A stretch of 64,000 nt of DNA from DATARH01 sp963734125. GTDB lineage: Bacteria > Pseudomonadota > Alphaproteobacteria > ATCC43930 > CGMCC-115725. Where the stretch lies: positions 1 through 64,000 of the forward strand of contig CAVTGB010000081.1 of assembly GCA_963734125.1 (NCBI GenBank). The letters run 5' to 3'. The translations under genes were made by a program, and so were the position numbers. The notes under the pieces were generated by a model, which was given only the letters and a program-made list of their open reading frames with translations, ran no database searches and had not been told where the DNA came from. Positions 42,201-51,041 of the stretch are shown here, in pieces; positions within the stretch are counted from its first letter, which is position 1, and each line of letters opens with the position of its first letter.

Positions 42201-43491
42201 CTACTCCGCCGCGCGGCGGGTGGCGGCGGCACGATATTCTTCGATGCGGCGCAGCATCTCCGGCTTGAAGTGGCGGATGAGGCCCTGGACCGGCCAGACC
42301 GCGCCGTCAGCCAGTGCGCAGATCGTGTGGCCCTCGATCTCGCGCGTCACCTCGTCGAGCATGTCAACTTCGGCGACCGAAGCCTCGCCCTTGACCATGC
42401 GCTCCATCACCCGCCATACCCAGCCGAGCCCCTCGCGGCACGGCGTGCACTGGCCGCAGCTCTCGTGCTTGTAGAAGGCCGACAGCCGGGCGATCGCGCG
42501 CACGATGTCGGTTGATTTGTCCATGACGATGAGGGCGGCGGTGCCGAGCCCGCTCTTCTCGGCGGCAAGGCTGTCGAAATCCATCAGCACCGTGTCGCAT
42601 ACGGGCGCCGGCAGGCAAGGGGTCGAGGAGCCGCCCGGAATGACGGCGAGCAAATTGTCCCAGCCGCCGCGCACTCCGCCGGCGTGGCGTTCGATCAGTT
42701 CCCTCATCGGGATCGACATCTCTTCTTCGACATTGCACGGCTGGTTCACATGGCCGGAGATGCAGAAGATCTTGGTCCCGGTGTTGCGCGGGCGCCCGAG
42801 CCCGGCAAACCATTTCGCGCCGCGCTTCAGGATGGCGGGGGAAACGGCGATCGTCTCGACATTGTTGACCGTGGTCGGGCAGCCGTAGAGCCCGACGGCC
42901 GCCGGGAACGGCGGCTTCAGCCGCGGCTGGCCTTTCTTGCCTTCGAGGCTTTCGAGGAGCCCGGTTTCCTCGCCGCAGATATAGGCGCCGGCGCCGCGGT
43001 GGAGATAAATGTCGATGTCGTAGCCCGAGCCGCAGGCATTCTTGCCGACGAGCCCGGCGTCGTAAGCTTCGTCGATTGCGGTCTGGACGTGGGTCGCCTC
43101 GTTGTAGAATTCGCCGCGGACATAGATGTAGGCCGCCCCGACCCCCATCCCCGCGCCGGCGAGGACGCAGCCTTCGAGGAGCTTGTGGGGGTCGTTGCGC
43201 AGGATGTCGCGATCCTTGCAGGTGCCGGGCTCGCTTTCGTCGGCGTTGACGACGAGATAGGTCGGCCGGTCGCTGGTCTTCGGCATGAACGACCATTTAA
43301 GCCCGGTCGGGAAGCCGGCGCCGCCGCGCCCGCGCAGCCCCGAATTCCTTGCATTCGTTGACGATCCAGTCGCGGCCCTTGTGGATGACCTCCTTGGTGC
43401 CGTCCCAGTCGCCGCGCTTCAGCGCGCCGGCGAGATGCCAGTCGTGCTCGCCATAGAGATTGGTGAAAACGCGGTCGCGATCAGCCAGCAT
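42201..43491 (-). CDS. nuoF: NADH-quinone oxidoreductase subunit F, one frame break
   Basis: NADH- and FMN-binding subunit. From ATG 43491 the frame reads MLADRDRVFTNLYGEHDWHL to RDWIVNECKE. An extra base in GAATTC (43342-43347) then shifts it, and it resumes as SGLRGRGGAGFPTGLKWSF and continues to the stop at 42201. GRGGAGFPTG binds NADH, ICGEETGLLESLEGKKGQPR is the FMN site, and CGQCTPCREG carries the 4Fe-4S cysteines. Without the extra base the gene has exactly 430 codons. A core complex I gene is unlikely to be dead, so a sequencing error is suspected. It overlaps nuoE by 11 bases. Confidence 0.94.
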
Positions 43492-44152
43492 CGCTGTTCT
43501 CTCCGCCTTCGCCAGCCTTTAGCGCGGCCTGCATCGCGGGTGGCTCCGGCGGCTCAGTCAATGTGGTCTTGCCGGTGGCTGGTGCCGAACTGCTGCGGCC
43601 GCCGAGCGAGCCCACCGGCGGCGGCTTGCCGTTGCGCAGCGCGTCAATCAGCGCCTCGGTCGTGGGCCCGTCGAGATCCTCGTAGAAATCATCGTTGACC
43701 TGGAGGATCGGGGCGTTGACGCAGGCGCCGAGGCACTCGACCTCGACGAGGGTGAAAAGACCGTCCGCCGTGGTCCCGCCCATTGCCACACCGAGCATCC
43801 TCTCGCAGGCGGCGACGACGGCGTCGGAGCCGCGCAGCCAGCACGGCGTCGTCGTGCAGGCTTGCAGGAAGTAGTGCCCGACCGGGCGCAGATTGAGCAT
43901 CGTATAGAAGGTGGCGACCTCGTAGACCCGGATCCGCGGCATCGCCAGGAGGTCGGCGACATGGTGCATCGCCGCCAACGGCAGCCAGCCGCCCGATTGG
44001 CGCTGCGCCAGGTCCAACAGCGGCAAGACCGCGCTCGCCTGCCTGCCGCGCGGGTATTTGGCGATGTGCGCCCGCGCCCGCTCCAGGTTTTCGGGGGTGA
44101 ATTCGAAATGCTCGGGCTGGGCGATCGGCGCGCCTTCGCCGCGGGTATTCAC
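43481..44152 (-). CDS. nuoE: NADH-quinone oxidoreductase subunit E
   Basis: Thioredoxin-fold 2Fe-2S subunit of 223 residues, cluster N1a. The four cysteines are in ACTTTPCWLRGS and ECLGACVNAPI. The N-terminal helical part reads LERARAHIAKYPRGRQASAV. The C-terminus is extended by a proline-rich tail after RNGKPPPVGSLGG that is common in Alphaproteobacteria. The start is GTG at 44152, overlapping the nuoD stop (GTGA). It works with nuoF in the NADH module. Confidence 0.95.
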   Translation of the reverse strand: MNTRGEGAPIAQPEHFEFTPENLERARAHIAKYPRGRQASAVLPLLDLAQRQSGGWLPLAAMHHVADLLAMPRIRVYEVATFYTMLNLRPVGHYFLQACTTTPCWLRGSDAVVAACERMLGVAMGGTTADGLFTLVEVECLGACVNAPILQVNDDFYEDLDGPTTEALIDALRNGKPPPVGSLGGRSSSAPATGKTTLTEPPEPPAMQAALKAGEGGENSDAG

Positions 44153-45378
44153 CGGTCGATCTCGCCGAAAACGATGTCCATCGAGCCGATGATCGCCACC
44201 AGATCGGCCAGCATATGACCCTTCGACATGAACTCGGTCGCCTGCAGAAAGGCAAAGCCGGGCGCGCGGATCTTGCAGCGATAGGGACGGTTGCTACCGT
44301 CGGACACCAGATAGACCGCGAACTCGCCCTTGGGCGCCTCGACCGCCGTATAGGTCTCGCCCTCGGGCACGTGATAGCCCTCGGTATAAAGCTTGAAATG
44401 ATGGATGAGGGCTTCCATCGACTGCTTCATCTCGGCGCGCGGCGGCGGCGCCACCTTCCTATCGTTGACCTTGACGGGCCCCGCCGGCATCTGCGCCAGG
44501 ACCTGGCGGATGATGCGCAACGACTGCCGCAATTCCTCGAGGCGCACCAGATAGCGGTCCCAGCAATCGCCGTTCTTGCCGACCGGCACGTCGAACTCAA
44601 TCCTGTCGTAGGCGTCATAGGGCTGGGTGCGGCGCAAATCCCAGGCGATGCCCGACCCGCGCAGCATCGGGCCCGAAAACCCCCAATCGACGGCGTCCTT
44701 GGCGCTGACGACCCCGATATTGACGGTGCGCTGCTTGAAGATGCGGTTCTCAGTCAAGAGCCGCTCGATATCGTCGATCGTCCGCGGAAAGTTGTCGCAA
44801 AACGCCAGAATGTCGTCGGTGAGCCCGGCCGGCAGATCCATGTGCACGCCGCCCGGACGGAAGTAGTTAGCGTGGAGGCGCGCGCCGGAGGCGCGCTCAT
44901 AAAACTCCATCAGTTTCTCGCGCTCCTCGAACCCCCAGAGGAACGGCGTGATCGCGCCGACGTCGAGTGCAAAGGCGCAGATGTTGAGGAGGTGGTTGAG
45001 GATGCGGGTGATCTCGGCGAAGAGGACGCGAATGTATTGGGCGCGCGGCGGTGGGGTGATCCCGAGAAGCTTTTCGACCGCCAGCGCGAAAGCGTGCTCC
45101 TGGCACATGGGCGAGACATAGTCGAGGCGGTCGAAATAGGGGATCGCCTGCAGATAGGTCTTGTATTCGATCAGCTTTTCGGTGCCGCGGTGGAGGAGGC
45201 CGATATGCGGGTCGGCGCGCTCGATGACCTCGCCGTCCATCTCGAGGACGAGGCGCATCACCCCGTGCGCGGCGGGATGCTGCGGCCCGAAATTCATCGT
45301 GAAGTTGCGGATCGCCGGCGCCCCGGCGAGTTCGGCGCCAGGCTCGCCCGCTGGCGGCAGCGTGGCGCGGTCGCTCAC
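44149..45378 (-). CDS. nuoD: NADH-quinone oxidoreductase subunit D
   Basis: 49-kDa subunit of 409 residues lining the quinone site. The conserved start TMNFGPQHPAAHGVMRLVLE holds the quinone-pocket His. HIGLLHRGTEKLIEYKTYLQ, PYFDRLDYVSPMCQEHAFAL and RPGGVHMDLPAGL follow, and ADLVAIIGSMDIVFGEIDR is the classic C-terminus. The start is GTG at 45378, overlapping the nuoC stop. It is a separate gene, not fused to nuoC. Confidence 0.97.
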   Translation of the reverse strand: MSDRATLPPAGEPGAELAGAPAIRNFTMNFGPQHPAAHGVMRLVLEMDGEVIERADPHIGLLHRGTEKLIEYKTYLQAIPYFDRLDYVSPMCQEHAFALAVEKLLGITPPPRAQYIRVLFAEITRILNHLLNICAFALDVGAITPFLWGFEEREKLMEFYERASGARLHANYFRPGGVHMDLPAGLTDDILAFCDNFPRTIDDIERLLTENRIFKQRTVNIGVVSAKDAVDWGFSGPMLRGSGIAWDLRRTQPYDAYDRIEFDVPVGKNGDCWDRYLVRLEELRQSLRIIRQVLAQMPAGPVKVNDRKVAPPPRAEMKQSMEALIHHFKLYTEGYHVPEGETYTAVEAPKGEFAVYLVSDGSNRPYRCKIRAPGFAFLQATEFMSKGHMLADLVAIIGSMDIVFGEIDR

Positions 45379-46007
45379 GATGCGCCCCCCGGCGGCGCGT
45401 CGTCGGGTGCGCTCGCTTTCTCGTCACCCGGCAGGATCTTGTCCATCCCCTCCCAGGGCGACAGGAAATCGAAGCTGCGGAACTCCTGGGTCAGGCGCAC
45501 CTTCTCGTAGACGACGCGCTTCTGGTCCTCGTCGTAGCGCAATTCGACATAACCGGTCAGCGGGAAATCCTTGCGCAACGGGTGCCCGTCAAAGCCGTAA
45601 TCGGTGAGGATGCGACGCAGATCCGGGTTGTCGCTGAAATAGATCCCGAAGAGATCCCAGGCCTCGCGCTCCCACCACCCGGCGCAGCTGTAGAGGCCGA
45701 CCGCGGAGGGCACCGGCTGGTCCTCGTCGGCCGCGATCGTGACCCGAATGCGCTGGTTGAGCGTCATGCTGAGGAGGTTGTAGACCACATCGAACCGCCG
45801 CGCCCGGTCGGGGTGGTCGACGCCGCAAATGTCGCACAGCATCGTGAAGCGGCATTTTGGGTCGTCGCGCAGGAAGGCGAGGACGTCGATCACCGCATCC
45901 GGCGCGACCTGGCATGACAATTCGCCATGGCGGATTTCCGTCGCAATCACCGCGTCCGGCAATGCCGCCGCGAGATATTCCGCCAGGTTCTTGAGCTTGT
46001 CGTCCAT
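45375..46007 (-). CDS. nuoC: NADH-quinone oxidoreductase subunit C
   Basis: 30-kDa peripheral subunit of 210 residues. TMLCDICGVDHPDRARRFDV, YNLLSMTLNQRIRVTIAADE and REAWDLFGIYFSDNPDLRRI followed by LTDYGFDGHPLRKDFPLTGY form the family signature. The tail, DEKASAPDDAPPGGAS, is a low-complexity extension. The ATG at 46007 fits the family; the open frame upstream is antisense-like. It lies 17 bases after nuoB. Confidence 0.96.
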   Translation of the reverse strand: MDDKLKNLAEYLAAALPDAVIATEIRHGELSCQVAPDAVIDVLAFLRDDPKCRFTMLCDICGVDHPDRARRFDVVYNLLSMTLNQRIRVTIAADEDQPVPSAVGLYSCAGWWEREAWDLFGIYFSDNPDLRRILTDYGFDGHPLRKDFPLTGYVELRYDEDQKRVVYEKVRLTQEFRSFDFLSPWEGMDKILPGDEKASAPDDAPPGGAS

Positions 46008-46024
46008 GCCGGTTTCGCCGGGGA

Positions 46025-46567
46025 TCAGCGGGCAAAGCTGCGGGTGCGCTTGATCTTCTTCTGCAACAAGAGGATGCCGTAGAGCAGCGCTTCGGCGGTC
46101 GGCGGGCAGCCGGGGACATAGATGTCGACCGGCACGATGCGGTCGCAGCCGCGTACCACCGAATAGGAATAGTGGTAGTAGCCGCCGCCGTTGGCGCACG
46201 ACCCCATCGAGATTACCCACCGCGGTTCGGCCATCTGGTCGTAGACCTTGCGCAGGGCGGGGGCCATCTTGTTGCACAGCGTGCCGGCGACGATCATCAC
46301 ATCGGACTGGCGCGGGCTCGGCCGGAAGACGACGCCGAAGCGGTCGAGGTCATAGCGGCTGGCGCCGGTATGCATCATCTCGACCGCGCAGCAGGCGAGG
46401 CCAAAGGTCATCGGCCATAAGGAACCGCTGCGCGCCCAGCCAACGAGGGCATCGACGGTCGAGGTAATAAACCCGCGGTCCTCGATCTCCTCGGTCGCCG
46501 CGCGCAGCAACAGGTCCTGTTCGGGACCCGGCGGAACCAGCCGGCCGGGCGTCTCGATCACTCCCAT
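46025..46567 (-). CDS. nuoB: NADH-quinone oxidoreductase subunit B
   Basis: PSST subunit of 180 residues binding cluster N2, the last electron carrier before quinone. The cysteines are in GLACCAVEMMHTGASRYDLD, ISMGSCANGGGYYHYSYSVV and YVPGCPPTAEALLYGILLLQ. I prefer ATG 46567 because AAAGGGGCG lies eight bases upstream; the ATG at 46588 would add seven residues within nuoA. It overlaps the nuoA stop by ten bases. Confidence 0.96.
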   Translation of the reverse strand: MGVIETPGRLVPPGPEQDLLLRAATEEIEDRGFITSTVDALVGWARSGSLWPMTFGLACCAVEMMHTGASRYDLDRFGVVFRPSPRQSDVMIVAGTLCNKMAPALRKVYDQMAEPRWVISMGSCANGGGYYHYSYSVVRGCDRIVPVDIYVPGCPPTAEALLYGILLLQKKIKRTRSFAR

Positions 46568-46923
46568 TCGAGCGCCCCTTTCTTCCACTCATAAATGAAA
46601 CCGACCGTCAGCACGGCGAGAAAGACGATCATCGACCAGAAGCCGAACACCCCGATATCGCCCAACGACACCGCCCAGGGGAAGAGAAAGGCGACTTCGA
46701 GATCGAAGATGATGAAGAGGATCGCGACCAGGTAATAGCGCACGTCGAAGCGCACCCGCGCATCCTCGAACGGCTCGAAGCCGCACTCATAGGGCGACAG
46801 CTTCTCCGAATTGGGGTTCTGCCGGGCGAGGATGACCGAGGCGCCGACCATCGCCACCGCGATCCCCCCGGCGATCGCGAGAAACACCAGGATCGGGAAA
46901 TACTGGCTGAGCAGGCTCTCCAT
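46558..46923 (-). CDS. nuoA: NADH-quinone oxidoreductase subunit A
   Basis: First gene of the operon, a three-helix membrane subunit of 121 residues. KLSPYECGFEPFEDARVRFD is the conserved loop with the quinone-proximal Cys, and VRYYLVAILFIIFDLEVAFL is helix 2 with the conserved acidic residues. The ATG at 46923 begins MESLLSQYFPILVFLAI. The operon promoter should lie in 46924-47021, between this gene and the tRNA, where I see no distinctive site. Confidence 0.96.
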   Translation of the reverse strand: MESLLSQYFPILVFLAIAGGIAVAMVGASVILARQNPNSEKLSPYECGFEPFEDARVRFDVRYYLVAILFIIFDLEVAFLFPWAVSLGDIGVFGFWSMIVFLAVLTVGFIYEWKKGALEWE

Positions 46924-47021
46924 ACCAATCCCTAAGGCTAACGGACGAGTGCGGAGCCCGATCGCGACCGAGGACCCCGCCAGCCTCGCCCGCAGCTTCG
47001 ATCGATGGCGGGCTCGACCGA

Positions 47022-47098
<77 letters not shown>

Positions 47099-47247
47099 GC
47101 GACCGCCGATCGCGGCGACACCTCCTACCTAGGCGCTCCGGGGGTGTCAAGCAACTCCCCCGGTGACCAGTGGGCGATGATCACAGTCATTGACTTCGAG
47201 CCAGTGAGGCGGGGAATGTGGTGCATTCGACAGAAGGAGAACTCGCC

Positions 47248-48483
47248 ATGCGGCTCGACCGGCTTCCGCCCGCGCAGGCCGAGCGCTATGCCGCGCTCGA
47301 ATGCCCGGCGTTCACAACGACGCCCTGGGTCTCCGGCCCGCCGTTGCCCAAGCGACGAGTGGCGATCATCTCCTCGGCGGGCCTGGTTGTCCGCGGCGGA
47401 CGCCTGTTCCGCGGCCGGGAAGCGGATTACCGGGTGATCCCGTCCGCGACCCGGCCCGATCAGCTGCTGTGCAGCCACATCTCGATCAATTTCGATCGCA
47501 CCGGTTTCCAGGAGGATTGGAACGTCGTCTTCCCGCTCGACCGCTTGAACGAACTGGCGGCCGAGGGGAGGATCGGCTCGGTCGCCACCACCCATTATTC
47601 GTTCATGGGCGCCACCGATCCCGTGGAAATGGAAGCGGCGGCCCGCGAGGTCGCCGGCCGCCTGCGGGAGGACCAGGTCGACGCTGTTATCCTGCCGCCG
47701 GTTTGACCGCTCTGCACGCGCGCCGTGAGCGCGCTCGGGCACTACATCGAAGAGGAAGGCATCGCGACGGTGGCGATCGCGCTCATTCGCCCGCAAGCCG
47801 AGCGCACCCGACCGCCGCGCGCGCTGTGGGTGCCGTTCGAATTGGGCCGCCCGTTCGGGCCGCCGAATGACCCGGCGTTCCAGAAGCGGGTGATCCTTGC
47901 CGCGCTCAATCTGCTCGACGCCGCGGCCGGACCGGTGCTGCTCGCCGATTTCGCCGAGGACGACCCCCGCGAAGCTCCGGACGAGAGCTGGACGCCGCCG
48001 ATGAGAAACCCCCACCCTAACCCTCCCCCGCCTGTAGGGGAGGGAATGGAACTGGGCGCTGCCCTCGCCGACGGGTTGGAGAGGGAGATGCAGGCGCTGG
48101 CCGCTGCTTATGCCCGATCCTGCACCGAGCGTGGCCGCAGCACGGTCGGCCTCAGCGGCCTCGCCCCGGCCGCCTTCGGCGAATACATCGGCGCCTGGCT
48201 GCGCGCCCGCTCGAGCAAGGACGCGCCGCCGAGCCCGGTCCCTGAGCTGTCGCCGATCCTGGCGCTGCGCTTCGCGGTCGACGACCTCAAGGCCTACACC
48301 CTCGAAGCCGCGATCGCCGGCGGCTCAAGGCCGTCGAGCCGGCAGCTTGGCGACTGGCTGTGGACCCACACGGCGGCTGGCGCCGCGATCCGCGCGCTGC
48401 GGCAGTCGCTTCTCGACGATGCCGACGAGCGCGCCAAGCTGATCGCCGGCATGTTCCTCGTCCCCGCGCTGCGCGTTGGATGA
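47248..48483 (+). CDS. Selenoprotein B family reductase with in-frame UGA
   Basis: Glycine/sarcosine/betaine/D-proline reductase selenoprotein B family member of 411 residues if UGA 47704-47706 is read as selenocysteine (Sec153). The frame before it ends AVILPPV and the same frame continues PLCTRAVSALGHYIEEEGI, giving Sec-Pro-Leu-Cys-Thr-Arg; GrdB/PrdB enzymes have a UxxCT-type active site. ISINFDRTGFQEDWNVVFPL and THYSFMGATDP precede it. The second half, RALWVPFELGRPFGPPNDPA, follows proteobacterial relatives as I recall them. The ATG at 47248 has AAGGAGA eight bases upstream. A repeat-derived stretch (PHPNPPPPVGEG) is inserted near residue 255. It opens the operon that continues with a CoA-transferase. 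Substrate unknown; selenium genes are outside the window. Confidence 0.85.
47704..47706 (+). other. Candidate selenocysteine codon UGA
   Basis: In-frame TGA between codons for PPV and PLCTR, exactly where the family has the redox-active selenocysteine or cysteine of a U/C-x-x-C motif. The 259 codons after it remain open and family-like to 48483, which argues against a simple nonsense mutation. Confidence 0.8.
47718..47734 (+). promoter_or_regulatory. Candidate bacterial SECIS hairpin
   Basis: A perfect six-base stem GCGCGC/GCGCGC with the loop CGTGA begins 11 bases after the UGA. The loop starts 17 bases after the UGA and has G as its second base. This fits the loose rule for bacterial SECIS elements (small apical loop, G in the first two positions, roughly 16-37 bases from the codon). 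GC-rich DNA forms such stems easily, so alone it is supportive rather than decisive. Confidence 0.55.
48010..48045. repeat. Dispersed repeat inserted in the selenoprotein gene
   Basis: CCCACCCTAACCCTCCCCCG and its partner TAGGGGAGGG form a hairpin. Translated in frame this gives NPHPNPPPPVGEG, a familiar repeat-derived string. It resembles the elements between nuoL and nuoM and leaves the frame open. Confidence 0.8.
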
Positions 48484-48502
48484 CTTAATCAGGGAGACCC
48501 CG

Positions 48503-49723
48503 ATGAGCCAGGCTCTCGACGGCATTCGCATCATCGATTTCACCCACGACCAGGCCGGCCCGTCCTGCACCCAGATGCTGGCCTGGCTCGGTGCCGACGT
48601 CATCAAGATCGAGCGCCCGCCGCACGGCGACCGTGCGCGCAAGCTGTGGAACAGCGACAACCCCAACGTCGACAGCTTTTTCTTCCTGCTCCTCAACAGC
48701 AACAAGCGCAGCACCGTCATCGACCTGAAAACCGACGAGGGCAAGGAGATCGCCCGCCGCCTGATCAAGGAAGCCGATGTCGTCGCCGAGAACCTCGGCC
48801 CCGGGGTCATGCAGCGCCTGGGGCTCGGTTGGGAGACGGTGCATGCATTGAACCCGCGCCTCGTCTACGCCTCGGTCAAGGGCTTCGGCTCCTACGGCCC
48901 CTATAGCGGCTTCAAATGCTTCGAGCCGGTGGCGCAGGCAACCTCTGGCGCGATGAGCGTGACGGGTGAAGCCGGCGGGCCGCCGTCGCTCAACGGCGCC
49001 AATATCGGCGACAGCGGTACGGGGATGCACCTCGCGATGGCGATCCTTGCCGCGCTGGTGCAGCGCGGGCGCACCGGCGAAGGTCAGCTCGTCGAAGTGG
49101 CGATGCAGGAAGCAGTGTTGAACCTGACCCGCGTCAAGTTCACCCCGACCCTTGCCACCGGCGAGCCGCTCGCGCGCACCGGCAACCGCTCGGTGACCGG
49201 CTCTTATGCCGATCTGGTGCGGTGCAAGGGTGAGGGGGTCGATGAATACGTCTACATGATGCTGCCGCCCGACAACCCCCAGACCTTCAATGCGATGGTC
49301 GAGATCATCGGCCGGCCCGACCTCCTCTCCGACGACCGCTTCTGCACCCCGCCGGCGCGCGCCGCCAATGCGGCCGCGCTCACCGAAATCATCGAAGCCT
49401 GGGCGCGGCGCCACGACAAGCGCGAGGTGATGAAAGCATTCGCCGGGCGCGGCATCCCTTGCGGCGCGGTCTTCGACACGGCCGAGGTCTTGGCTGACGC
49501 GCATCTGCGCGAGCGCGGCACGATCGTCGATCTCGACCATCCGACGCGCGGCCGGTTCTCGACGATCATCAGCCCGCTGCGCCTGTCAGCTTCGCCCCTC
49601 GAGCCGCGCCGCGCGCCGCTCTACGGCGAACATACCGCGGACGTGTTGCGCGGCCTCGCCGGCTATACCGATGACGAGATCGCGGCGCTGCGCGACAAAG
49701 GGGTGATTACCCAGGCAAAATAG
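48503..49723 (+). CDS. CaiB/BaiF family CoA-transferase
   Basis: Class III CoA-transferase of 406 residues moving CoA between carboxylic acids. LDGIRIIDFTHDQAGPSCTQ, LAWLGADVIKIERPPHGDRA, FLLLNSNKRSTVIDLKTDEG and NIGDSGTGMHLAMAILAALV are typical. Asp170 in GDSGTG corresponds to the catalytic Asp of formyl-CoA transferase. The ATG at 48503 follows AGGGAGA, only 19 bases after the selenoprotein stop. The same-strand neighbours suggest activation of an organic acid in a catabolic route, but the substrate is unknown. Confidence 0.9.
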   Translation: MSQALDGIRIIDFTHDQAGPSCTQMLAWLGADVIKIERPPHGDRARKLWNSDNPNVDSFFFLLLNSNKRSTVIDLKTDEGKEIARRLIKEADVVAENLGPGVMQRLGLGWETVHALNPRLVYASVKGFGSYGPYSGFKCFEPVAQATSGAMSVTGEAGGPPSLNGANIGDSGTGMHLAMAILAALVQRGRTGEGQLVEVAMQEAVLNLTRVKFTPTLATGEPLARTGNRSVTGSYADLVRCKGEGVDEYVYMMLPPDNPQTFNAMVEIIGRPDLLSDDRFCTPPARAANAAALTEIIEAWARRHDKREVMKAFAGRGIPCGAVFDTAEVLADAHLRERGTIVDLDHPTRGRFSTIISPLRLSASPLEPRRAPLYGEHTADVLRGLAGYTDDEIAALRDKGVITQAK

Positions 49724-49783
49724 CTGGTCATAGCCGGGCTTGACCCCGCCATCCGAGGGATGATTTTTCAGAGGAGCAAAAGG

Positions 49784-50413
49784 ATGCCCGAGATTTTCGA
49801 AGTCATGAGCACGATGCGGGCGATGCGGCGGCTGAAGCCGGACCCGGTGCCCGACGAATTGATCAACAAGATCCTGCAGGCAGGGCAATGGGCGCCCTCT
49901 GGCGGCAACACCCAGCGCTGGCGCTTCCTCGTGGTCAAGGACCCCGAGGTGAAGAAGAAGGTGCAGGTCTATTATAAGCGCCTGTTCGACGAGTCGGTCG
50001 GGCCGCGCTATGCCTCGAGCGCGCCGCCGCCGGGCTCCGACCCGGCGCGCTACAAACGCCAGCACGCCGCGGTCGAATACCTGACCGACCATTACCACGA
50101 GGCGCCGGTATGGATCGTCGCCTGCCTCGAAGACGGCGAGAACCCCGGCCGCACCGCCGGCTCGTCGATCTATGGGGCGGTGCAGAATATGTGCCTGGCG
50201 TGCCGGGCGCTCGGCCTCGGCACGACCTTGACGACGCGCCATACCGGCTACGGCAAGGAGGTCGATGCGATCTTCGGCCTGCCGCCGGGCGCCCATTCCT
50301 ACGCGATCCTGCCGATCGGCTGGCCGATGGGCAATTTCGGGCCATTGGGCCGCGGACCCTTGAAGGACGTCGTGTACGGCGACCAGTGGGGCAAGCCCTA
50401 CGCCGGCCTATAA
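49784..50413 (+). CDS. Nitroreductase family FMN oxidoreductase
   Basis: Flavoprotein of 209 residues. IFEVMSTMRAMRRLKPDPVP is the N-terminal FMN-contact motif (the RR pair) and ILQAGQWAPSGGNTQRWRFL the second one. SIYGAVQNMCLACRALGLGT and AILPIGWPMGNFGPLGRGPL form the rest of the fold. Such enzymes reduce nitro groups, quinones or enones with NAD(P)H. The ATG at 49784 is chosen as the first family-like start, with GAGGAGCAAAAGG before it. It lies 60 bases after the CoA-transferase gene and 21 before an AhpD-like gene. Confidence 0.88.
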   Translation: MPEIFEVMSTMRAMRRLKPDPVPDELINKILQAGQWAPSGGNTQRWRFLVVKDPEVKKKVQVYYKRLFDESVGPRYASSAPPPGSDPARYKRQHAAVEYLTDHYHEAPVWIVACLEDGENPGRTAGSSIYGAVQNMCLACRALGLGTTLTTRHTGYGKEVDAIFGLPPGAHSYAILPIGWPMGNFGPLGRGPLKDVVYGDQWGKPYAGL

Positions 50414-50434
50414 CCAACGGAGAGGAAGAAAATC

Positions 50435-50983
50435 ATGCCTCGTGTAGCTCCGGTTACCGGCAAGGCCGATGTCGCGGCCGAACATCACCACATCGTCGAC
50501 GATGTCGTCAGCGTCTTCGGCCAGGTGCGGGGGCCGTTCAGCATGCTTTTGCACAGCCCGCCCTTGGCCGAGCGGATGCTGCAGTTCGTCAAGTTCAACC
50601 GCGGCGGCACGATCGTTGAGCCGCGCCTCTTGTCGCATTCGATCCTGGCTTCGGTGCGCGAGCGCGAGGCGGCCTACGTGTGGTCGGCGCAGGTCGGCGC
50701 CGCGCGCCGCGCCGGGGTGCCGGAGGCGACGATCGACATCCTGCGCGCCAAGGGCGACCCCGCTCCCCTCGGCGAAGACGAGCGCGACATCGTCACCTAC
50801 ACGCGCCAGCTGGTGCGCAACAACCGGGTCGACCAGGCGGTGTTCGACCGTTTGCAAAAACGCCACGGCACGCAGTGGCTGGTCGAGCTGACCGCCTTCG
50901 CCGGCTATTTCGGCATGCTGTCTGGGATGGTCAACGCCTTCGAGGTGCCGGCCCCGCCCGATGGCGACAAACTGCCGGCGTGA
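50435..50983 (+). CDS. Carboxymuconolactone decarboxylase/AhpD-like protein
   Basis: All-helical protein of 182 residues of the CMD family. FGQVRGPFSMLLHSPPLAER, LSHSILASVREREAAYVWSA and QVGAARRAGVPEATIDILRA match the core; the AhpD CxxC is absent, so it is not a peroxidase-coupled disulfide reductase. FAGYFGMLSGMVNAFEVPAP ends it. The ATG at 50435 follows GGAGAGGAAG. In several catabolic clusters this family accompanies nitroreductases and CoA enzymes, but its reaction here is unknown. Confidence 0.85.
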   Translation: MPRVAPVTGKADVAAEHHHIVDDVVSVFGQVRGPFSMLLHSPPLAERMLQFVKFNRGGTIVEPRLLSHSILASVREREAAYVWSAQVGAARRAGVPEATIDILRAKGDPAPLGEDERDIVTYTRQLVRNNRVDQAVFDRLQKRHGTQWLVELTAFAGYFGMLSGMVNAFEVPAPPDGDKLPA

Positions 50984-51041
50984 GCCAACTCGCATCGATC
51001 ATCAGCGCGCGCGTGATTTCCAACCAACCCGAGGACCTCAA

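Noticed and set aside
46924..47021. A promoter with clear -35 and -10 boxes for nuoA
   Set aside because: I could not find a convincing pair of boxes in this GC-rich gap, so no specific promoter is claimed.
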